The notes under the pieces: model-generated
Databases searched by the model: none
Seen by the model: only the letters and a program-made list of their open reading frames with translations
What the model was told of the DNA's origin: nothing
Source: an uncultured Eubacterium sp.
GTDB taxonomy: Bacteria; Bacillota; Clostridia; Lachnospirales; Lachnospiraceae
Length of the DNA: 63,120 nt
Reading direction: 5' to 3'
NCBI GenBank assembly: GCA_947385875.1
Contig: CANDMV010000005.1
Coordinates: 1-63,120, forward strand
Translations under genes and position numbers: made by a program
In this document: positions 34,766 through 44,925 of the stretch, in pieces
Position numbering within the stretch: the first letter of the stretch is position 1
Layout of the letters: the number at the start of each line of letters is the position of its first letter

Positions 34766-35459
34766 ATGGATTTACCAGCTTGTAGCCTAAGCCTTTCATT
34801 GTAATAAGGTACTGTGGATGAGCGGGATCACTTTCCAGCTTTTCACGCAGATGACGGATATGGACCATCACCGTATTATCGCAGCCGAAGCTGTCTTCCT
34901 TCCAGATGGCTTCATATAAACGCTCACGGCTGATGACCCGCCCTTTGTTTTCGGCTAAATACCGCAGTATTTCATATTCTCTGGCGGTCAATTCCAGATC
35001 TTTTTGCTCCTTTGTCACCCTGCATCCGTCTACATCAATCGTCAGCGCGCCGATCTTTAAGGCTGGCTTGTCTGCGGGATTCTGCTGATATTCTATGCGG
35101 CGCAGCTGTGCCTTTACTCTGTAAGCAATCTCTTTGGGGCTGAATGGTTTGGTGACATAGTCGTCGCCGCCGACGGCTAGGCCGAGCAGTTTGTCCAGCT
35201 CATCATTTTTAGACGAAAGAAACAGAATCGGGCAGTGGGAGAATTGTCTGATTTGTCTGCATACTTCGTAGCCGTCCAGATCCGGCAGCATAATATCCAA
35301 AATAATAATGTCCGGCTGAGCTTTCCGGCAGGTGTCTATCGCAGACATTCCGGTATCTGCTTTTAAGATGTGATGCAGTCCTTCGATATTCAAAGCTTTT
35401 TCCAGCAGGCTTGAAATATCAGGCTCGTCGTCAACGACTAGAATTCGATATTCATTCAT
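34755..35459 (-). CDS. OmpR-family response regulator
   Basis: A 234-aa regulator. The receiver has acidic pocket DDEPD, phospho-acceptor Asp55 in IILDIMLPDLDG and Lys in VTKPFSPKE. The C-terminal winged helix includes LTAREYEILRYLAENKG and IRHLREKLE. ATG 35459 fits the AAAGGAA site better than the ATG at 35468. It is first in an operon with the histidine kinase. Confidence 0.92.
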   Translation of the reverse strand: MNEYRILVVDDEPDISSLLEKALNIEGLHHILKADTGMSAIDTCRKAQPDIIILDIMLPDLDGYEVCRQIRQFSHCPILFLSSKNDELDKLLGLAVGGDDYVTKPFSPKEIAYRVKAQLRRIEYQQNPADKPALKIGALTIDVDGCRVTKEQKDLELTAREYEILRYLAENKGRVISRERLYEAIWKEDSFGCDNTVMVHIRHLREKLESDPAHPQYLITMKGLGYKLVNPYEK

Positions 35460-35499
35460 GATAGGCATTTCCTTTCAAATATGCTGCTAACGATATGAT

Positions 35500-35575
35500 T
35501 TGTCAAAACGATTGCCCGTATATGCCCGCAAACGCTGATGAGTTTGGAAAACTTTTTCGTCTGCGAGTATCATAT
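35500..35575. repeat. Palindromic repeat family 2, copy b
   Basis: TGTCAAAACGATTGCCCGTA leads into TATGCCCGCAAACGC and CTTTTTCGTCTGCGAGTAT. It matches the reverse complement of the 56110-56213 copy over about 75 bp. Confidence 0.8.
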
Positions 35576-35727
35576 CATCCGTCTCATAGCACTAAATGTC
35601 ACTGGACATCAGTTTTATGTGTATAGAATATTATAACACAAAATAAATGGAAATAGAGTGTAAAAGTTCAGCTCAGTACTTTGCATTAACTGCAAAGTAC
35701 GTAAGAACATGTAGATAGTGCCAAGAG

Positions 35728-35800
35728 GGGATCCGGTGCTTCGCCAAAGGCGAACTTTCCATGAGTCGGATTCCGTTACAGTGAAGCCGAAGGATGAACC
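35728..35800. repeat. Repeat family 3, copy b left part
   Basis: This carries CTTCGCCAAAGGCGAACTTT and GTTACAGTGAAGCCGAAGG, seen in other family-3 pieces. It is directly interrupted by the 260-bp inverted-repeat element at 35801. Confidence 0.65.
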
Positions 35801-36060
35801 AATGTCATTAACTTAACGGCCTGCTGGACAATTCTACGAAAAATATGCAACTGTTCAGATACAGTGGTACATATATGGATACCCGGACGCCGGATGAGGG
35901 GAGCAGGCCTGTCTTCTGGTGACTTTTCCAGAATGCTTAGGGATTCTCAGCATTCTGGAACGGACGCCGACAGACCGGGCAGATTCCCTCTCTCAGCGCC
36001 CTCACAGCCAATATGCAACGCTTTATCTGAATGGTTGCAAAATCTTAAGTTAATGACATT
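35801..36060. mobile_element. 260-bp element with perfect 16-bp inverted ends
   Basis: AATGTCATTAACTTAA (35801-35816) and its exact reverse complement (36045-36060) bound a non-coding interior with a further stem (CCAGAATGCT/AGCATTCTGG near 35929-35959) and GGATACCCGGACGCCGG. It sits inside family-3 repeat DNA. Part of the interior recurs at the right end of the contig (62985-63037). Confidence 0.8.
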
Positions 36061-36214
36061 GTTTCACACCCCGGCCCCAAAGCGGCTGTGCTGTAAAAAG
36101 TAACGGCATCCAGCCCATTAGAAATTCGCTTTGGCGAAGGGCCGGATGCATGGCAGGCTGTATTCTTTGGCCCTGACCAGACAGTAGGTGTCTGGTCAGG
36201 GTGTGAAAAGTAAC
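36061..36214. repeat. Repeat family 3, copy b right part
   Basis: Contains CGCTTTGGCGAAGGGCCGG, a 13-bp hairpin CCCTGACCAGACA/TGTCTGGTCAGGG and the tail GTGTGAAAAGTAAC. Confidence 0.8.
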
Positions 36215-36404
36215 CCAAAATATTTCTCAAAACTTTTACAAAGCTGCCATGTGTGATGTTGTAGGTGATAAAAGCGGTGGTACTATTTTTAATTTAAAAA
36301 TTTCTAAAAAATATTGAAAAAATTAATAAAAATGATATACTTAATTTAACTTAGAATTTGGCTAATAATTATCGGAACTAAGCTAAAAAAAGAGAGGACA
36401 AACT

Positions 36405-38852
36405 ATGAGCAAAAGACAAAGCTTTCTGCGCAGCATACGTGGAAAAATCTGCCTGATGGGCGGGACAGCGGTTGCTGCATCCTTGATTCTGGGAATTACC
36501 GGAGTCGTATCATTAAACCGTAACAACAGCAATAATGAGGTGCTGATGCAGATGAACCGGATCAATCTGTTCCAGTACGAAAACCAGAGCTTAGACACTT
36601 CTTATCTGTATTTTCTGGAGGATTCCTATCTTGCGGATCTTGTAGACAATCTGGGCAGTATGCAGGGCAGCGTGGAAGCGGCAGGGGCATCGTCAGGCAG
36701 CAAATTTCATAGTGAGCTGGATGAGATGGCACAAAGAGTCACGGAGTGCAGAGATAATTATGCCTCGATTCGCGAGCTTAGCAGCGAGCGCGGATATACG
36801 GCTGACGCAGGCAGCTATGGTCAGTTTCTGGCGCAGGATGAAAAGCTGTCAGAGGGATTTGCGGCAGTAGCGGATGACAGGTCGTGGGTAGACGGCAGCT
36901 GGATGGATATTGTGACTGATACGAAGGTGCAGGAAGGCAGCCGGACTTTTTATAAGTATACCTATCGGGCAGAGGTTCCGGCGGTCGGGAAGCGGGATCA
37001 GTTTCTTGTGCGGATTGGAGCGACGGCAGTCGATTATAAGGGTGAGCTGGTAGTAAATAATATCACATTTCATAAGGGAAGCAAAAAGGATGCGGTTGAT
37101 TTGTCTGTCATGACCAAGGAGGATTTGGCGGGATCATATGGGGCGGCAGCAAAAGAGATCAAGCCTGCAGATTTTAAAGGGCAGGCCAGTATACGGACAG
37201 ACAGTCTGTTCGACAGCGCGAATGCGAGCTGGGAAGAAGTGTCGATTAAATTCGCGCTGGGCGATTATGAGATCCAAAACTATGACAGCGTATCGTTTGA
37301 TATTTATTTAGAAGAAGGGACGTTTCAGGAACTGACGGCGACATATGCGATTACTGATAAATTCGATTTTGCGGGAGCGCTGAATGACTTGAATGAAGAC
37401 TTTTCTGTATACAGCAAGCATGTAGTGGAAGGAGCCGAAGCAGGGCAGGAAGCGGAAGCAATGCGGGAAGAATTTTCAACGATCAGACGGAATCTGGAGA
37501 CTTATGTCAGCGATTTAAAGCTGCGGGAGCAGCTGGCAGGGCTCCTGGAAAGCAAGCGTCAGGTATTTGAGACAATGGCGGAGCAGGATACGACAGTACT
37601 CGGCTTAAAGCAGGAAAATATCAGCCTGTCTGAGCAGCTGACGGAGCTGACGGATGAAGTACGCCAGAGCGTGGAAGATGAAGCAGCGGCATCGAAGCAG
37701 AGCATGATTGTAATTATCATAGCGGTACTGGCAGTTGGTTCAGCAGTATTATTATTCCTTACAATCGTAATAAGCAGAAGTATGAACAGCAGTATCCGCA
37801 TTTTTAAGCATACATTATCGCAGATGACACAGGGAAACCTGACTGTGCGTGCAGATCTCAGGGGCGGCGATGAATTTGCGGTATTTGGAAGATATGTGAA
37901 TCAGTTTCTGGATAAACTGGTGGAGGTCATAAAAGAAGTGCAGATGATTGCGCTGGAAGTAAAGAACTCTGGGGAAAAGCTGGATGAAGTGGCGGCCCAG
38001 AGTACAGTTACGACCTCCGGCATTGGAGATGCAGTAGCCGAAATCTCATCTGGTGCAGTGACACAGGCAGGAGAGTCAGAGATGGCAGCAGGCAAGATCG
38101 AGGAAATGGGACAATCTTTTGAATCAATCGTAGATTATGTGAAGAATCTGGGTGATCTGTCTTTGAATATGTACGAGGTCAGTACGGAATCTTCACAGTT
38201 TATGCAGGAGCTGCATCATACAAATGAACAGACGGTAAAAGCATTTGAACAGGTGATACGGCAGACACATACGACGAATGAGTCTGTCCAAAAGATTCAG
38301 GAGGCCACGGAGCTGATTACATCGATTGCCAATAAGACAAATCTGCTGTCTTTAAACGCAAGCATAGAGGCTGCAAGGGCCGGAGATGCCGGAAAGGGAT
38401 TCGCAGTCGTCGCAGCGGAGATTCAAAAGCTGGCGGAGCAGTCCAGCGATTCAGCGGAGATCATCAGCAATATTATAGGCGACCTGACGCAGCAGGCAGA
38501 CCTGACTGTGAGCGTAGTAGAAGAGGTGTCGCAGATCATGGAAACTCAGCAGGAAAAACTGCAGCAGACAAAGGAGCGTTTTGGAACGCTGGAAAGCGGC
38601 ATCAAACGATCTGGCAGCGAGACAGAGCAGATCAAAGCACAGACACAGCTGTGCGATCAGGCAAGGAGCCGGGTAGAGGACGTGATCGTGAACCTTTCAG
38701 CCATCTCAGAAGAAAACGCGGCATCTACTCAGGAGACAACTGCATCTATGACACAATTAAATGATACGATGGCACAGCTGGCCGTTTCGTCCGGTACCTT
38801 GAAGGAAATGGCGCAGCAGCTGGAGCAGGATTTGAAGTTTTTCAGGCTGTGA
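36405..38852 (+). CDS. Methyl-accepting chemotaxis-type receptor with carbohydrate-module-like ectodomain
   Basis: An 815-aa membrane receptor. TM1 is at about 18-36, TM2 at about 432-455, then a HAMP region and a cytoplasmic four-helix MCP domain with the hairpin tip [20 protein letters not shown] near 640-660. The ~390-residue ectodomain contains beta-rich blocks. [17 protein letters not shown] (about 208-224) closely resembles TDYKGAVWFDDLQITRE in the N-terminal carbohydrate module of the neighbouring mannanase. A second block ([19 protein letters not shown], about 278-305) also has a carbohydrate-module look. It probably senses oligosaccharide outside the cell (inference). The start lies after an AGAGAGGA site. 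Confidence 0.85.
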   Translation: MSKRQSFLRSIRGKICLMGGTAVAASLILGITGVVSLNRNNSNNEVLMQMNRINLFQYENQSLDTSYLYFLEDSYLADLVDNLGSMQGSVEAAGASSGSKFHSELDEMAQRVTECRDNYASIRELSSERGYTADAGSYGQFLAQDEKLSEGFAAVADDRSWVDGSWMDIVTDTKVQEGSRTFYKYTYRAEVPAVGKRDQFLVRIGATAVDYKGELVVNNITFHKGSKKDAVDLSVMTKEDLAGSYGAAAKEIKPADFKGQASIRTDSLFDSANASWEEVSIKFALGDYEIQNYDSVSFDIYLEEGTFQELTATYAITDKFDFAGALNDLNEDFSVYSKHVVEGAEAGQEAEAMREEFSTIRRNLETYVSDLKLREQLAGLLESKRQVFETMAEQDTTVLGLKQENISLSEQLTELTDEVRQSVEDEAAASKQSMIVIIIAVLAVGSAVLLFLTIVISRSMNSSIRIFKHTLSQMTQGNLTVRADLRGGDEFAVFGRYVNQFLDKLVEVIKEVQMIALEVKNSGEKLDEVAAQSTVTTSGIGDAVAEISSGAVTQAGESEMAAGKIEEMGQSFESIVDYVKNLGDLSLNMYEVSTESSQFMQELHHTNEQTVKAFEQVIRQTHTTNESVQKIQEATELITSIANKTNLLSLNASIEAARAGDAGKGFAVVAAEIQKLAEQSSDSAEIISNIIGDLTQQADLTVSVVEEVSQIMETQQEKLQQTKERFGTLESGIKRSGSETEQIKAQTQLCDQARSRVEDVIVNLSAISEENAASTQETTASMTQLNDTMAQLAVSSGTLKEMAQQLEQDLKFFRL

Positions 38853-39143
38853 CAGGCGCTGCTGCGGCAATGCTTTTATTTTTCAATAATATAAAACAGG
38901 CGGCGAAGCCGGAGCGGATTAGTTAAAATATCATCGTGCCAGTCCACTGGAGCATTTTCATTAAATTTATACAAAAAAAGGTAAAATCTCAAGGATAAAA
39001 ACATATTATTAAAGTAATAATAGATAAAATTTAATTAAATTATTAGAAAATATTGACTAATTAGTAACTAAAATATAAAATAAAAATAAGCTAAAATATT
39101 ATGAGAAAAAGTAATTAAAAAATATTAACTTATGGAGGGAATC
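38853..39143. other. AT-rich leader of the GH26 gene
   Basis: No gene and no clear terminator after the receptor. The stretch 39000-39130 is very AT-rich and shares the loose pattern TA-AAAATATTGA-AATTA-TAA with the leader of the receptor gene (36290-36360), hinting at shared control. Confidence 0.4.
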
Positions 39144-42011
39144 ATGAAAAAAACAAAGAAATTAGTAACGCATGGGATCGCTTTTTCTATGGCATTTGCT
39201 CTGGGAACAACCGGGGTTCCGGCTGCGGGACTTGTACGGACGGTGCCGTTACAGGCCGCGGAAAAGGCACAAAATCCTGACATTCTGGCAGAGTTTAATT
39301 TTAACGACGGAATCGGCGGCTGGTATTATGGCAAGGGATGGGAATACGATTATTCAGCAGCAGATTCATCGGTAGAGGCAGACAAAGGACAGCTCAAATT
39401 TAACGTGGACTATTCCAATGATAAGGAAAAAGGCTGGTCTCAGGCGACGGTTGTATGGGAGCCGCAGGATGGAAAAGGAATTAATATGAACGGCGCGACT
39501 TCCATATCTATGAATTTTACTTATGATGCTTCTAAGATGACTTCGGGCTCTTTTGCGGCAAAGGTGTACTGTGATGAAGGGCTGGATGCAAATGCAGATA
39601 TAGATTTTGCTGACGCTAAGACGGTATCCGGACAAATCATGCAGGTACCTGTTATGATCAGCTTTGACGCGTTGGGAACATCAGCGTCTGAGGTAAAGAA
39701 GCTTGCCGTGCAGCTGATCGGCAAGGAAACTGATTATAAGGGCGCGGTATGGTTTGACGACCTGCAGATCACAAGGGAAGCACAGCCGGATACTTCCGTG
39801 GATTCCAAAGAGACTGCGCAGCCGGCTGATGATCAGAAGGTACAGATTGCGGACAGCCGGCTGATTACATATCAAAAAGACGGCGGCAGACAGGAAACCG
39901 AGGTAGATACCACAGTAACGCTTGTGGATAAAAAAGCAGATGAATCTGTAAAAAAAGTATATGCATATTTAAAAGCTGTCGGCTCTTCAGACAGCGTGAT
40001 CTTCGGACATCAGAATGACATCTGCAACAAAGCGGGCAGCGAGGAGCTGACTGAATCAGATACAAAGGATGTGACAGGTTCTATGGCAGGCGTGTTTGGC
40101 ATTGATGCGCTTTCCCTGACCGGAGATGAATTTAATGTAGAAAAATATAATAAAAAGTATAATCGTTCATTAGAAAATACACCAGAGAATATCGTAAAGG
40201 CAGCTGCCGAGCTTACAAATGACGCAGTAAATCAGGGTGCTGTCGTGACGTTATCCGCCCACATGCCGAATTTTGCGAATGTAACTGTCAGAGAAGGCGC
40301 AGGGAGCAGTGAGCCGACTTATGCTCAGTATGACTTTACCGGATATACGCCGGGCGTTACGACAAACGATCCGATGAATCAGATTCTGCCGGATGGAAAA
40401 TACAATAAAGTATTTACAGCTTATCTGGATATGATTGCAGACTACGCGAAGCAGGTAAAAGGCGCTGTTTTATTCAGGCCGTTCCATGAAAACACAGGAA
40501 GCTGGTTCTGGTGGGGCGCTGCATACTGTGACCCGGAGATTTATAAAAATGTATATCGGTATACGGTAGAATATCTGCGTGATGTAAAAGATGTTCATAA
40601 TATGATCTATGTGTACGGCCCAGGCAGCGAGGCAGAGTCTGTAGAAGATTACGGCGTGCGTTACCCAGGCGATGCGTACGTGGATATGGTAGGATTTGAT
40701 ATGTATGACAACGGTCCGGCAGATGACGGAGTGTTTATGGGACAGCTGAAAAAAGAGCTTAATATCGTAGAAGCCTTTGCAAAGCAGCATGATAAGCTGA
40801 TTGCAGTAACAGAGACCGGAGCTGCCAACGAGGGAGGTCTGGCATTATTAAAGACAGGCAATGGCAATAAGGACTGGTACAACCAGGTTCTGGACATCAT
40901 CTCGGAATCCGAAGCGTCTTATTATCTGTTATGGGCGAACTTGGGCAAAGGCGGGGCTTTTTATATGCCTTATGTAGATGCGGTCAATGAAGACGGGAGT
41001 CTGCATGGGCATGAAATGCTGGACAATTTTATATCATTTTACAATGACGGCAGAAGTATTTTTGCCATCAATCAAAAAGATGTGATAGCCAGCGGAGATT
41101 TTGGAACCATTACTGTAAAAAAAGCGGCTGCAGGAGTAACAGGATATCTCACATCTCCGGCTGCCGGGCAGCGCATTTTAAAGCCGACAGTGATCAAGGC
41201 AAAGGTCACAGGCGCGAAAGCAGGCACAAAGGTGCGTTTCGTATTAGGCAGCAAAAAAACGAGCGTAAAATTAAATGCGAAGCCGGATGGAAAAGGATAT
41301 TATACCGCAAAGCTGACAGCGAAAAAGCTAAAATCGCTTGGGAAGAATGTAGGCTCTGTTACTTTAAAAATCGACGGCAAAAACGTGCAGAAGTATTCAG
41401 AAATCTATAATATCAAAGCGCCGAAAGAAGATCCTTATCTGATCGACGGTTTTGAGAACTACTATGGCGTAGACGATCAGTTAAATGGCGCATGGACGAC
41501 TCAGTCAGACAGCGGCTGCACAGTGACACTGGAGCTTTCAAAGGATGTGAAATCAAATGGAGAATACGGATTGAAGTTTACCTATGACGAGACAGCTTCC
41601 GGCTGGGGAGGAGCTACGATTTCAAAAGAAGTAGACTGGTCATCCTGCAGTGCATTCCAGTTTTACATGGTTCCAGACGGCAAAAACCAAAAGACAGTCA
41701 TTCAGATCAACGCAGGCGGCGTGACATACGAAGCATATTTACAAGAATATGAAGCATACCGAGCAAATGGTGCAAAGCCAGTACTGGTCACAATCCCATT
41801 CACAGAATTCTGCCAGAGAGATACCGAAGGCAATCCAAAGGGCGGACTGGCAGATGACTGCGGCAGCATTCAGTCTTTCGGACTGTGGGTGAATGCCATT
41901 GGGGATTCAGATGCAGTTGTCGATGGCAGAGTATCGGGTACACTGTATTATGACCAGATTACGGCGGTAGACAGTCCTGCAAAGGAAGCGGTATTTGAGC
42001 CGGTAAAATAA
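39144..42011 (+). CDS. Secreted GH26 beta-mannanase with carbohydrate-binding modules
   Basis: A 955-aa secreted protein. The signal peptide (MKKTKKLVTHGIAFSMAFAL..) ends near residue 37. A beta-sandwich module (about 45-210) ends DYKGAVWFDDLQI. The GH26 catalytic barrel (about 265-640) has acid/base Glu449 in RPFHENTGSWFWWG and nucleophile Glu557 in AVTETGA. An Ig-like domain follows (about 655-760), then a C-terminal carbohydrate module (about 765-950). It hydrolyses beta-1,4-mannans outside the cell. No sortase motif or S-layer repeats, so it is free or non-covalently held. GGAGGGAATC precedes ATG 39144. Confidence 0.9.
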   Translation: MKKTKKLVTHGIAFSMAFALGTTGVPAAGLVRTVPLQAAEKAQNPDILAEFNFNDGIGGWYYGKGWEYDYSAADSSVEADKGQLKFNVDYSNDKEKGWSQATVVWEPQDGKGINMNGATSISMNFTYDASKMTSGSFAAKVYCDEGLDANADIDFADAKTVSGQIMQVPVMISFDALGTSASEVKKLAVQLIGKETDYKGAVWFDDLQITREAQPDTSVDSKETAQPADDQKVQIADSRLITYQKDGGRQETEVDTTVTLVDKKADESVKKVYAYLKAVGSSDSVIFGHQNDICNKAGSEELTESDTKDVTGSMAGVFGIDALSLTGDEFNVEKYNKKYNRSLENTPENIVKAAAELTNDAVNQGAVVTLSAHMPNFANVTVREGAGSSEPTYAQYDFTGYTPGVTTNDPMNQILPDGKYNKVFTAYLDMIADYAKQVKGAVLFRPFHENTGSWFWWGAAYCDPEIYKNVYRYTVEYLRDVKDVHNMIYVYGPGSEAESVEDYGVRYPGDAYVDMVGFDMYDNGPADDGVFMGQLKKELNIVEAFAKQHDKLIAVTETGAANEGGLALLKTGNGNKDWYNQVLDIISESEASYYLLWANLGKGGAFYMPYVDAVNEDGSLHGHEMLDNFISFYNDGRSIFAINQKDVIASGDFGTITVKKAAAGVTGYLTSPAAGQRILKPTVIKAKVTGAKAGTKVRFVLGSKKTSVKLNAKPDGKGYYTAKLTAKKLKSLGKNVGSVTLKIDGKNVQKYSEIYNIKAPKEDPYLIDGFENYYGVDDQLNGAWTTQSDSGCTVTLELSKDVKSNGEYGLKFTYDETASGWGGATISKEVDWSSCSAFQFYMVPDGKNQKTVIQINAGGVTYEAYLQEYEAYRANGAKPVLVTIPFTEFCQRDTEGNPKGGLADDCGSIQSFGLWVNAIGDSDAVVDGRVSGTLYYDQITAVDSPAKEAVFEPVK

Positions 42012-42093
42012 TATCCGCCGTTTAAATCAAATGTTAAGATGCTGTGGCAAAAACAATCTGCAATCGGGAAACATATGAATGAAAACAAAATTA

Positions 42094-42263
42094 CTAGAGC
42101 GTGTTTGAAAAATCATTCCCGCGATTTGCACTCCCCACTTTGCGGATAATTCATCCCAAATTTAATCAACATAGCCCGCTATGCCTCATAAATTTGGGAT
42201 AAATTCTCCATATCATGCCCTGTGGGTACATCTCACGGAAAGCATTTTTCAAACACGCTCTAG
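42094..42263 (+). mobile_element. MITE family 1, full copy 2
   Basis: A 170-bp copy, nearly identical to 27230-27413 but lacking the short insert in its right half. It is bounded by CTAG on both sides. Confidence 0.92.
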
Positions 42264-42500
42264 CGAAATTGACAAAATGCCCTGTGTCTGGCGGGACGGG
42301 CGGAGCAAATTAACCGCCGACTTAGAGGGCCGAAGCCCCGCGCAATGAGCATGCATCAGGGGAGCAACACTGCAGCGAATTAATCGCCGACTCCGACGAA
42401 GACGCCCGGCAGGGCTTCGCGTCTAAGTCGGGGCAGGCGATTGATTTCGTCTGCGAGAGGTCGATAAAAGTGAAGCCGAAGGCTGAACTGTAATGCTAAT
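42264..42500. repeat. GC-rich repeat-like stretch upstream of pgcA
   Basis: CCGACTTAGA (42317-42326) is inverted as TCTAAGTCGG (42422-42431), and ATTAA(C/T)CGCCGACT occurs twice. It ends in the family-3 motif GTGAAGCCGAAGGCTGAACT. Base composition is unlike the flanking AT-rich DNA. No gene found in 42012-42596. Confidence 0.65.
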
Positions 42501-42596
42501 TCAAATAATATTGTCATAGCTATTGTGCGTGCGGCAGATTAATTATATAATAGTCACTACATGAAATCGTGTTCAAGTATTAAGGAGGAATTCAAA

Positions 42597-44324
42597 ATGG
42601 ATTATATGCAGATCTATCATCAATGGTGCACAGACCCGTATTTTGACGAAGAAACCAGACAGGAGCTGAAAGACATCGAATCCGACACAGCAGAAATCGA
42701 AGACCGTTTTTACCGCCGTCTGGAGTTTGGAACCGGAGGACTGCGCGGTGTCATCGGGGCAGGAACTAACCGCATGAATATCTATACCGTGCGTCAGGCG
42801 ACACAGGGACTGGCAAATTACATCCTGTCGCAGGACGGCCAGCGAAAGGGCGTTGCTATCGCATATGATTCCAGACGCATGTCCCCGGAATTTGCAGATG
42901 AAGCGGCATTATGCCTGAATGCAAATGGAATCAAGACCTATCGGTTTGAGAGCTTAAGGCCGACACCGGAGCTGTCCTTTGCTGTGCGGCATTTGGGATG
43001 TATCGCCGGAATTGTCATTACGGCGAGCCATAATCCAAGAGAATACAATGGATACAAGGTATACTGGGAAGACGGAGCGCAGATTACCCCGCCGCATGAT
43101 AAAAATATCCTCGCAAAAGTAGCCGAGGTTACAGAATTTTCGCAGGTAAAGACAATGGACAAGAAAGCGGCACAGGAGCAGGGATTATACCAGACGATCG
43201 GCAGTGAAATCGATGATCTGTATATGGAGCAGTTAAAGCAGCAGAGCATTCATCCGGAACTGATCAAAAAAGCGGCGGAGGATATTAAAATCGTCTATAC
43301 CCCGCTGCATGGAACTGGCAATCTGCCAGTGCGCCGTGTCTTAAAAGAGCTTGGATTTACCAATGTCTATGTCGTAAAGGAGCAGGAGCTGCCGGACGGT
43401 TCGTTCCCGACCGTCGCTTATCCGAATCCAGAGGATGAAAAAGCATGGACGCTTGCGCTTGCTCTGGCAAAAGAGGTGGATGCTGACATTGTGCTGGCGA
43501 CAGATCCAGATGCCGACCGTCTGGGCGTATATGCAAAAGACACAAAGACAGGGGAATATGTCAGCTTTACCGGAAATATGTCCGGTATGCTCATCGCGGA
43601 ATATATTCTGCGGGAGAAGACTAAGACAGGCACAATGCCAGCGAATCCGGCCCTTGTAGAGACAATCGTTACGACAGACATGGCAAAGGCGATTGCGGCA
43701 GATTACGGCGTGGCTCTGATCGAGGTATTGACAGGCTTTAAATACATCGGGGAGCAGATCAAGCTTTTTGAACAGGAAAATTCCCATCACTATGTCTTCG
43801 GGCTGGAAGAAAGCTATGGCTGTCTGGCTGGAACTTATGCGAGAGATAAGGATGCCTGCGTAGCTGTCATGATGCTCTGTGAGGTTGCCGCATATTATAA
43901 GCTGAATGGTAAGACGCTTTGGGATGCCATGCTGGATATGTATGAAAAGTACGGTTATTATAAGGAAGGACTTGCGACTCTGACACTGAAAGGCATTGAC
44001 GGTGCAAAGCAGATTCAGGAGCTGATGAGCAGCAGCCGCAGCAATCCGCCGAGAACACTGGGCGGCTGTCAGGTGCTGGCTGTCAGAGACTACAAAGAAG
44101 GCATCCGAAAGGACCTGATTACGGGCGAAACCACACCGGCAGGACTGCCTGCTTCGAATGTGCTGTATTATGAGCTGGAAAACAATGCATGGTGCTGCGT
44201 GCGTCCATCCGGCACGGAACCGAAGATTAAATATTATTTCGGCGTGAAAGGGACATCTTTAGAGGATGCGGCGGAGAAGCTGGAACGATTAAAAGACGAT
44301 ATGGTGAAAGAAGAAAACGAATAG
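42597..44324 (+). CDS. pgcA: Phosphoglucomutase/phosphomannomutase
   Basis: A 575-aa alpha-D-phosphohexomutase, full length. Active-site Ser144 is in TASHNPREYNGYK, the Mg loop is DPDADRLG near 305, the sugar-binding loop GLEESYG near 405, and the phosphate loop RPSGTEPKIKYYFG near 535. It interconverts hexose 1- and 6-phosphates for glycogen, cell-wall or mannose metabolism. AAGGAGG precedes ATG 42597; an upstream ATG at 42561 lacks a site. A strong terminator follows. Mannose-phosphate handling fits the neighbouring mannanase, but the gene is also a housekeeping one. Confidence 0.93.
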   Translation: MDYMQIYHQWCTDPYFDEETRQELKDIESDTAEIEDRFYRRLEFGTGGLRGVIGAGTNRMNIYTVRQATQGLANYILSQDGQRKGVAIAYDSRRMSPEFADEAALCLNANGIKTYRFESLRPTPELSFAVRHLGCIAGIVITASHNPREYNGYKVYWEDGAQITPPHDKNILAKVAEVTEFSQVKTMDKKAAQEQGLYQTIGSEIDDLYMEQLKQQSIHPELIKKAAEDIKIVYTPLHGTGNLPVRRVLKELGFTNVYVVKEQELPDGSFPTVAYPNPEDEKAWTLALALAKEVDADIVLATDPDADRLGVYAKDTKTGEYVSFTGNMSGMLIAEYILREKTKTGTMPANPALVETIVTTDMAKAIAADYGVALIEVLTGFKYIGEQIKLFEQENSHHYVFGLEESYGCLAGTYARDKDACVAVMMLCEVAAYYKLNGKTLWDAMLDMYEKYGYYKEGLATLTLKGIDGAKQIQELMSSSRSNPPRTLGGCQVLAVRDYKEGIRKDLITGETTPAGLPASNVLYYELENNAWCCVRPSGTEPKIKYYFGVKGTSLEDAAEKLERLKDDMVKEENE

Positions 44325-44358
44325 ACAGGCTGAAGCATACATTTACCCAAAGTGAAAA

Positions 44359-44402
44359 ACAGCGCGATTTATTTTATGGAATGAATAAATCGCGCTGTTT
44401 TT
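44359..44402 (+). terminator. Terminator of pgcA
   Basis: A perfect 15-bp stem ACAGCGCGATTTATT (44359-44373) and AATAAATCGCGCTGT (44384-44398) is followed by TTTT. Confidence 0.93.
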
Positions 44403-44439
44403 AGATGCAAACTCTATAGGGCCTGCGGCAGAAGAATGA

Positions 44440-44512
44440 AAAGTGCAGGGGCGAGTGGATGCCGTTACTTTTTACAGCGCAGCCGCTTTCTGGCTGGGTG
44501 TGAAAAGTAATG
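44440..44512. repeat. Repeat family 3, copy c
   Basis: GTGGATGCCGTTACTTTTTA then CAGCGCAGCCGCTTT and GTGTGAAAAGTAAT. It matches the reverse complement of the 36061-36120 stretch. Confidence 0.75.
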
Positions 44513-44608
44513 TGTGATTATTGTGCATATTGCATGAAAAATGGTGTTATTGATAATGAATTAAATATCATGTAAAATATAGTCAGCCAATATCAGGAGG
44601 TGTTAAGA

Positions 44609-44842
44609 ATGCTTGTATATAAAATTGATGTGCTAGGAGAGCTGAAAGAAGCCGGATATAACACTACAAGACTGCGCAGGGAAAAGCTGCTGAATGAAAG
44701 CGCAATACAGTATATACGCGAGGGGAAGCCGGTCGGCGCAAAGGCTCTTGATAATATCTGTATGCTGTTGGATATGCAGCCAGGAAATATATTGAAGTAT
44801 GTAGAAAATACAGACACGAAAAATAGTGTAAAATCGAAGTGA
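44609..44842 (+). CDS. Small XRE/Cro-like HTH protein
   Basis: A 77-aa protein. The region YKIDVLGELKEAGYNTTRLR through LDNICMLLDMQPGNIL matches the Cro/C1-type HTH_26 group of stand-alone regulators (helix 2-turn-helix 3, then the ICxLLxxQPGDI motif). AGGAGGTG precedes ATG 44609. It sits beside a broken Uma2 nuclease gene. Confidence 0.82.
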   Translation: MLVYKIDVLGELKEAGYNTTRLRREKLLNESAIQYIREGKPVGAKALDNICMLLDMQPGNILKYVENTDTKNSVKSK

Positions 44843-44925
44843 AAAAAGATGTAAAAACATATTGATATTACATTAAATATAATGTATAACAGCCCGCACG
44901 GGAGAAAGGAGAACAAATCTATATA

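Noticed and set aside
28909..35459. Treating the ABC exporter and two-component genes as a proven Bce-type resistance module
   Set aside because: The permease is ABC-2 type rather than a BceB/FtsX type, and two opposite-strand genes separate it from the regulators.
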